Shown piece after piece: positions 56,730-64,000 of a stretch of DNA of 64,000 nt (positions are counted from its first letter, which is position 1; every line of letters starts with the position of its first letter). This DNA is from Plenodomus lindquistii (taxonomy: Eukaryota > Ascomycota > Dothideomycetes > Pleosporales > Leptosphaeriaceae): positions 1,302,001-1,366,000 of the forward strand of contig JANUWI010000002.1 in NCBI GenBank assembly GCA_025504975.1, given 5' to 3'. The notes beneath the pieces are model-generated. The model searched no databases. It saw nothing but the letters and a program-made list of their open reading frames with translations, and was not told the DNA's origin. Both the position numbers and the translations under genes were made by a program.

Positions 56730-59551
56730 ATGACGGAAAACGCGTACCCCAAAGCAGATGTTTTCCCATCGCATTCACACAACCCTCAAACCGCGAATGC
56801 TGCCGAGAGCTTGGAAAGTGACTTGCCGAACAGATCTCGCCTAGCAGGCACGGCACGTTCAATAGAGGCCCAGAAGACACTCTCAGAGGCGACCTCGGAC
56901 AGAGCGACGGCAGCATTAATTCGTCGAACTCTTTGCTCACACGACGTACTCCTAGGAAATGGCGAGAAAGGCCACACCACATTACGCCCGATCGAAGAGG
57001 TATTACCGCCTTTGACCAGCTCAAATGAAGTTGACCTCCAGCTTTACGCCATAATCTCTGTGATCATTCGAGATTTCGTGCAAGCGTGGTATTCGCGAAT
57101 TACCCCCGATCAGATCTTCGTTAGCGAGGTGATTCTGATCATCGCGCACTGTACAAGGGCCCTTGAGCAACGTCTACAGGAAGTCGATTTGGAAGCTCTA
57201 CTATTTGATGAGATCCCTGGGTTGATTCAGAATCATCTGAATTGTAGGTCACCTCTAACTAAGTTCATGACGATTATCATTGTCTGATCATTCATTGCCA
57301 GCGTTTCATCTTTCGAGGGCGCAAGTTAAGTCGGAGAGCTCACTGGTTACTGATCATCGTGTGCTATACCATGCACTCCACCCACACCCTGCACTCTCAC
57401 CTGTACCCAAAGAAGACATACCGGGATCAATCGTTGAGCAACGGGAAAGTGAGTCTGCATGGCGCCAATTGTTGGTCCAAGGACTACTGGCCATTCTTCT
57501 GCCAACAGAAGACTTTCAGAATGGATGCCTCCGTGCACTGGTGGCCGAGATCTTCGCCGAAATGATCTTTGCGAATGGCATCAGCGGGAAGGCTTGCGAA
57601 AGCTGGCTGTTGTGGGAATGCATCACAAGAATTGCCGAAACTGCACACACCGATGAGACCATGGAGGGTCACCAGCCGCTGAATGTTGGTCCAGAGCAGC
57701 CACTGACCCGTCTGGAGCGCTTTGGGCTACTCGCTACGCAGGACCAGGAGCACTCTTCAGAAAACCCACCCGCTCATACCAGCAAGGGCCATTACAAGTC
57801 TGTCAGCATATCTATCACAGACCTGTTCTGGATCGCCATCCAATACTTGTTCTGGGCGTTTATGGCGGTGCGTGTGGTGGTGTCATGTCTGTTGGAGGCA
57901 ACGTCTCTTCCTTCCAGGTTCGTTGCATGCGAGCAATCATTTGCTGGCGCGCAAAGCCAATCACAAGTCCCTCGAACAGGACCATCGGTGACTGGTCGTA
58001 TGTCTAGAGTCAAACGGCCGATATTGAGCATGAAGATGTGGAGCTGTGCTCTGCGCCTCGCTGACCTAGACGTCCGTATGCCTTGGCTGTTGGGCATCAT
58101 CTCGATGCTCCACAACGGAGCGTTGCTCGGGCCAGGTAAAGTGGGTGAGACGGATGGTGTACTGGACAGGTAAGCTACAACATCATCTCTTTTCGCATCA
58201 TTCAGCTTTGGTTGGTCGGCCGTTCGAACTCCCTGGGGCGGTGCGACACACGGTGAAATAGCCCCGCATGCGATTTTGGTCACTTGACTTTAGTCCAGCG
58301 AATGCGACGGCCCGCACGCTCGCACACGTCAACACCCTTGTCATGGCGCATTGTCTTATGCAAGCCTAAGCACCCGTGCCGGGCGGTAACTCGACACGTT
58401 TCGGACAATTCTCCTTGGCATACATGATCTTGTCGAAGCTACACCAGGGACTGCACCACGATGCTGGTAAACCGCACACAACAAGACCGCAGCGCCTCTG
58501 CCACTCGTAGCGCGTGTTCCGACGCATGCCGCTCTAGTCTCGGAGACTTGTCAAATGCGCTTTGGGTAGTCTTATCGCGATCCTAGCCAGAGTGGAGTGG
58601 CCGCCTACGCGCCGGTCGATCTGCCCTCAGTGAAAGGCCTGCTCGGGAACGGCCGCAACTTAGGTAGTCACGGCATCGACTGTGGACCTCCCATGCTGCC
58701 TCCAAGAGAATCGGACGAGGACGCTTCATTATATTACATATGCGATGTCGCTTTCGGGATCGGGACGCCTCATCGTTGCATCATTTGATGGTTCAACTGA
58801 GGCGCTCCTTGCTTGCCGAGTCGAAGTAAACGTCGGTCCCCTTTCCGGCCAAATGCTTTGGAAAAGGGCGACACCGCTAGTCTCGCAGCAGCAACTTGTT
58901 CTCGTCTCTCGCGTTGAGACCGTATGGGAGGTCAATTCCGCCGAACATGGGTTGCGCCTCACTTTGTGAAGCGTCTTTGCGAGTCGAGCGATTCGGACAA
59001 GAAATGCATCTCAGGCTCCCGTGTCCGCGGCTTCACTGATATCAAGCTTACTGGCTGACCACCCCGAGGGCCACATATCATCCAGATGCAATGTGGTCAA
59101 TGACATATCTCGCACCAATCAGCATGTTCGACTTTCCACAGTCACTCTTGCTGACTAGATCAACAGGTTTCTTTCCCATATCATCCACACACGAGTACTC
59201 AACCCCGCTTTAGTACCTGTTGTTCTTCGAACGCTCCGCGCGACGCTGTTCCCAGATAATGCGCTTGGGCCTCCACGCCAGGTTCCTTCTGACGAAGAAA
59301 AAATCGAGATCAAGAACCAGTGTGCTGCTTCACTGTTGGCATTACTGCCAGCGAGAGTGGCTGCAGTATACTTTGCAACTTCTGAACGCAATGTTCAGCT
59401 CCATCACATCGAGGAATTCCTTAGTTCCTTCGAAGATGCATACCTTAATAAACACCTGATCTACCAGATTATTGAGCTATTTGTTGTCCGCCTGGCGCCT
59501 GAGCTTGGAATACAAGGCGTTCACGAACTATTCGAGGAGCGCATAAGCTGA
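56730..59551 (+). CDS. PXA-domain (PX-associated) membrane protein
   Basis: Three exons, 56730-57243, 57302-58169 and 59167-59551, give 588 aa; the summed length is a multiple of three and each junction keeps phase. The PXA domain spans about residues 85-290: VDLQLYAIISVIIRDFVQAW, then FVSEVILIIAHCTRALEQRL, the VLYHALHPHPALSPVP core, and FAEMIFANGISGKACESWLL. A hydrophobic segment at about 355-380 (LFWIAIQYLFWAFMAVRVVV) is a probable membrane anchor. The C-terminal helical part continues across the long intron with FLSHIIHTRVLNPALVPVVL and ends LFEERIS. PXA domains accompany PX domains in sorting-nexin-like proteins; no PX or RGS domain is seen here. Function is probably in endomembrane or vacuole-related organisation, by inference. 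The ATG at 56730 is the first that gives a coherent N-terminus. Confidence 0.87.
58170..59166 (+). other. oversized 997 bp intron of the PXA gene
   Basis: The donor GTAAGC and the acceptor CTGACTAGATCAACAG flank 997 bp, and joining them restores LDR-FLSHIIHT in frame. The interior has no ORF over 95 codons with protein character, is GC-balanced, and is unlike the ~50-100 bp introns of the other genes. This suggests an insertion in a formerly short intron. I found no convincing terminal inverted repeat; GTTCGA occurs near both ends (about 58231 and 59126) but is too short to call a target duplication. Confidence 0.65.
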
Positions 59552-62500
59552 ATACGTCAGGAGGGTTTAGCACAAATGCCTATCAACTTCTGGATGATCT
59601 GTTCCAAAATTTTCGTCTACGGCATTGAGCTGATCATCCACACCGCCAAATGCGCGACGTGTCAGGCAAGCCCGTATATCATACACGTCAAGTTCGCCAT
59701 GTCAAACCGTTGAAACGCTTGGTAGTACAACAAAGACCGCACTCGCCATACGGGATCTCTCGATACTTGTTAGTCTGTACCACTACGCAATGTACCTTCA
59801 TGTATCACCAGCTCATCACGCATTCCATCATTTGGCGTTGCGGACGAGTACACCGCTTGTCCCGAAAAGAGGGGTCCTTGGCCAATGAGAAAAATCGCCC
59901 GCAAAAATTGTTGAGGCACGTGGCGGTCCAGACTCTATGCAGGGGCATGCTTTACTGAGCACCTGGCTCCATGAGGAAGTGAGTGCCGCCCAGAACGATG
60001 CAAAATGCAGCTCAAGGTACCCCGCAGTGCAGTTGCATTATCAAGCCACTGCGTCGTATGAACACTTCTCTGCGACTGGGACAAATTTGCTCATCTGCAT
60101 GAAAGTCCGTCATCGCATGATGGCACGAACCAGCGGCAAATGACTGGAATATTCTGCAAGTTACTCTAGCTGTAAGCTGAAGTACTGTACTGGATTCGGG
60201 GATCGCGACCATTGTGTAACACAACACGGAAATGAATCGCATAGTGCCGGCTACATCCTCCTCATCGACATTGGACAGTCGACTAGTTCGAAAGCAACTT
60301 ATACCCATGGAAGTTACTGTCTATCGAATACGAGCATGTCTAGTGCTCAACTCCGTCTCTATAGCATCTCGTGTGACGATTCATCATGATAACATCATTC
60401 TACTCGATAAAGTCGAATGAACCTGACCTAGCTCGCACTCGCACTTTAAGCGATCGAGTCCCATGTTCTACTCGAGGGCTGTGTGTTACGCTTAATGTTT
60501 GGTTTAGATTCTTCACCAGGGATGGTTCCGAAGGCCAACTGCTCTGTTCAAAAGGGTTGTCATCAAGTGAACCCGATTGCAATCAAAGCCGGACAATCAG
60601 TCCAGTTGAGGCTGATATTCCAGTCTTGCGATCTACATCTCGATCCGCACCCCACGTATAGGAGACATTCTTTCATTGTATTCATACACCTGACAAGACT
60701 GTTGGACGCAACGGTACTCGCAAAGATGACGATCTTCGAAGTCTGCGCGCATGATCCGTAACTGTTATCGGTACCTGAATATACCTTGTCGCCTCCTGCC
60801 AACAAAACGTTCCAAGGCTTTGAATCTGTCCGGGCAGAGCGACACGGTAAGGCACGTCGGTTGTGAGATAGCCTGCGGCGCAGTCGTTCTGATCTCTCTT
60901 TACTTCGAAACCATCCTTGATCGTAGACCTATCGAATACCGCGCGCGTTGGATGGTGGCGCGTGCATAGAGACGTCGCCGCTTACTGCCATGCCAGGTTT
61001 AGGTTATCGTTCTCTGCTCGCACACTGACTCGGTACCCTGGATGCCCGTTGAACTCTAATCCTCCAACACCTGAGAGCTCAATGCAATCCCAGCAGAAAT
61101 CATCCCCCGGAAACGCGGGAAGCGCAACAGATTGTCATAAACCTAGGATCGCTACTCACGTTGCCAGTTCTGCAATCTCGCGAACGGACATGGTGTTCGT
61201 GCAAGGTAGTCATGAACCCAGCCGCATCATTTCAGTACCCCAGCGGCTCACGACGATCAAGCAACCCTTCATGAGTTCCCGCGGACCGAGTGATGCCCAG
61301 GGGCAGTGATGGCACGTTGATGCCCAAAGCAATGATATCTGCAACGGTGTGGGCCTGATAGCGACGAGAATCAGCCCTTTCATGCATTGTGGCTGAATCC
61401 TTCGCGGGGTAGTTTGAGAAATCCAATTGTGAGGCGGTGCGAAGGATGAGCGGACGATCCGCCTGACACTCTCGACTACTACATACGTATGCGCGCGGCG
61501 TGGTTAGCCTCATCTTTGTTTCGATACCTCTCACACTCGCAATGCGCAGGAGTGTCAGGATCACACAGCTCGCGTCTGCCCTATAACATGGTGTTATTGA
61601 TGATCAGCCGCGGAAGTGATAATCTTATCACCATGGCAGATGCTCTGCCTGACTCCGCATCCGGACGTACTCGATCCAGTTCTACTTTTCTCGCCTGTCC
61701 ATGCAGGATTCCTTCTCTCAGTATGAAACAGGATCATGCGTCTGACAGGAGGGACAGAGCGGGAACGTCAAGGTCGGATGAAAGGGCTGTGTAAGGGATG
61801 GTCTGATGTCGCGAACTCTTGCCCCAAGCTTCCGTCTCAGAGACACAGCTCTGGAGTTGCACCTCGATTAGAACTGCCGGCTTAGCCCTATAGCCAGAAC
61901 GAAGCCACGTGACTGCCGCCCGCGGACCTTGTAAATCCAGACTCTTTTTAAGATTGTTGGGGCGTTGTCGTTGTCGTGGGATCGACGACGACACCTCGTG
62001 GCACTAGAACAAGCATTGTGTGCCCTCTGACGAATACCTTTCACCACGGCTGCAGTTGCCGAGTTGCGCATTTCAGGAAACTTGCGTAAGGCCGAACGGT
62101 CCAACCCGTACCGCGTCACACGGCATGAGATATCAATCACGTGGGTGACTAGCGCAAGGTACCATATTCCAATCACACGAACGCCCGTTGGTAGCCTGTG
62201 TGTGCAAGCCAATCTCGCAGCTCTCCAGCTCCGCAAAAGCATCTGCGCAACGTTTTCTGACGGATTTCCCGATCGTTTCCGTAACTTGCTGCAAGACTTT
62301 TGCGGGACTTGAACGATACTCACCGATGGAGCCCTCAATCTCACAGATGAGCTAGCAAAATTATGGCGGCAGTGGCACGTCGACCAGCATTAGCTTGATG
62401 CGCTACATTCTACACCATGCCAGAGGATAGGGCCGACTTCGCATGCACAAGACCAGTGTCCCAGAAATCTGACTGGCGGGGTTAATTCGCAAGTGCCGTG

Positions 62501-64000
62501 CTACACCGATCATCATTGGTAGATGAAGGACACAGGTGTCCCTTTTCCTCTGGTGAATTATTCAATTGATGCGCCTCCGTGCTAGGCATACGCCACCTAT
62601 TGCGCTCGAGGCCCTCTAGTGAGTATCGAGCCGTGCGATCAAGGCGCGACACAGATCTATGTGGTCATTGTGGTGCGCGCATCGGCGTTACAGCCAGCCA
62701 AACATTCGTCTTGCCGACAGGCCAGTGACAGCTGCCCGTCGAAACCTAGCCCGACTATAATGGACACAAATATTAAAGGTACGTACCGGCATTGCTGCAT
62801 GCATGATAACGTTGTGTTACGCTTTGTAAAAAGGGCACTTCGAAGACGTATCGCGGGCGCCATTGAGGACCAGTTCAACACTCCCGGGTCCAGCCACGGC
62901 CCGTACCGGTCGGTGTGCGAGAAGCGTCTTGCTTTTTGCATATTGACTGCACGCGAAGAAGCACCGAAGAACGGCCGCTTGCTTTTCCCTCTAGGGAGTC
63001 ATGAAGCGACGAATACGTGACAAGGACATTTTGCTTTTTCTTCAAGCGACGCGCCAAATTTACAAAAGGGGATGTCGCTGGGGACGATTAAAGCGCTTTG
63101 GGGACAGGGCTGCGAAGGGAAGGTCACACGAAACGAGCTGTCACGAGCTGTCAATCAACGAGAAAATCTTACCACCTTTGTAACATGGTTGACCGCAAAA
63201 GATTAGCTAGAGGCAAGCTTGCTTTGCTGTCCAGAGCTTCCCGCAATTGATGCTGCAAAAAGTTAGTTCATCGTCATCAACGATAATGCGTGCACTACAC
63301 AAGAACTAGCAAGTTTGCGGCTGGCACTGTCCGCTTCATCAATTAGACTTCCCGATACCAAACGCCAAAAAGGGAAAGCCCAACTTCTTTTGATGCAGGA
63401 GAATCAGCTGAGAATCTGGTCATAAGCGATCGACAAGGGATGGAGGATTTTCGGGACCACGGGCCCCTGGCCCTGGATTCTGGAGGCCAGATTTCAGCCT
63501 TCCACCTCCGCAACAGCAAGGACAATGCGTTCATGGCTGAACCATGACCAGCACAGTCGTGTTAGAGGTCTTGACTTGATTTACGCGAGGATTATGGCTG
63601 CACAGGGCTGTGCTCAGGATGGCTTGTGCGCAGAAGTGGAGATGTGGTTTGGCGCAGAACGGCATGGCATGGGGTTGAACACGCAACGAACGTCTGACGG
63701 TAGACGTTCAGTCATTCAAGGTTGTACCTGGTACTTTTGCGGTAGCGGACTATCATTCGCAAGGACGAGTTTCTCTCCGTGGGTTCGTGGTCTGATTTGC
63801 ACGACTGGCGTCGTTCTTTGATTTGTTGTCGAGATGCCGACAACCGGCGCAGGGGCGGCAAATACCACTGCGGCCGCACTGCCTTGACGGCGGGTCTGTC
63901 GATCAACAATGCGTTTGTAACGCGGTCCAATTCATTCACACCGGCAAGTCAGATACCAATCGGAGGTTATGCGTATAGAGCATATTTATCGTAAATTTCT
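59552..64000. other. 4.4 kb with no supported gene
   Basis: Both strands hold only short ORFs (at most 158 codons, 62344-61868 minus) with Arg/Ser-rich, random-looking translations and no domain I recognise. Composition is near balanced and not AT-rich like the left end. The frame at 61460-61250 on the minus strand (VADIIALGINVPSLPLGITR) is the most protein-like piece but is isolated. It may be decayed accessory DNA or non-coding sequence. No RNA gene, repeat array or mobile element could be identified by eye. Confidence 0.45.

Noticed and set aside
61868..62344. 158-codon minus-strand ORF near the right end
   Set aside because: The translation is Arg/Ser-rich without domain, start context or splice support; it is most likely chance.

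Overview
This window looks like nuclear DNA of a filamentous ascomycete, most likely a dothideomycete. The grounds are short GT...AG introns (mostly 48-100 bp) with CTAAC/CTGAC-like branch sites, fungal-type housekeeping genes, and an extremely AT-rich block (1-3117) almost empty of CpA/TpG, which is the footprint of repeat-induced point mutation (RIP). The class assignment is inference; ascomycete is well supported. All exon coordinates were worked out by eye from reading frame, splice consensus and family knowledge.

Layout. 1-3117 is the RIP-like AT block, ending sharply. After 2.2 kb without a recognisable gene come a formate/nitrite transporter (5344-6501, +) and an intergenic stretch holding two families of degenerate ~100 bp repeats. 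Next is the large MOT1/BTAF1 ATPase gene (14774-8660, -) with two tiny 5' coding exons. An unrecognised 407-aa protein gene (17888-16617, -) is followed by an in-frame open extension after its TAG. Then come a small hydrophilic protein (20107-20788, +), a short ankyrin protein (21527-21021, -), TAF11 (21943-23045, +) and ribosomal protein uL4 (25112-23591, -).

The middle holds an MSG5-like dual-specificity phosphatase (28355-31972, +), a J-domain protein with a long Arg/Ser-rich tail (36113-34305, -), 5.7 kb without a supported gene, an 887-aa disordered protein (44537-41801, -) and the splicing factor SNW1/Prp45 (45801-47480, +). Two metabolic genes follow on the same strand: an intradiol ring-cleavage dioxygenase (47996-49104) and a ThDP-dependent 2-oxo-acid decarboxylase (50063-51931). 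A decayed gene lies at 54528-53286 (-). MED10 (56488-55957, -) and a PXA-domain protein (56730-59551, +) are divergent, and the latter has one 997 bp intron. No gene could be supported in the last 4.4 kb.

Most genes are core cell machinery: TBP cycling (MOT1), TFIID (TAF11), Mediator (MED10), splicing (Prp45), translation (uL4) and MAPK dampening (phosphatase). The accessory parts are the AT-rich edge, the degenerate repeats, the dead gene, the enlarged PXA intron and the gene-free right end. The aromatic-ring dioxygenase beside a 2-oxo-acid decarboxylase is the only pairing that might suggest shared metabolism. I did not find a clear new defence or biosynthetic system.
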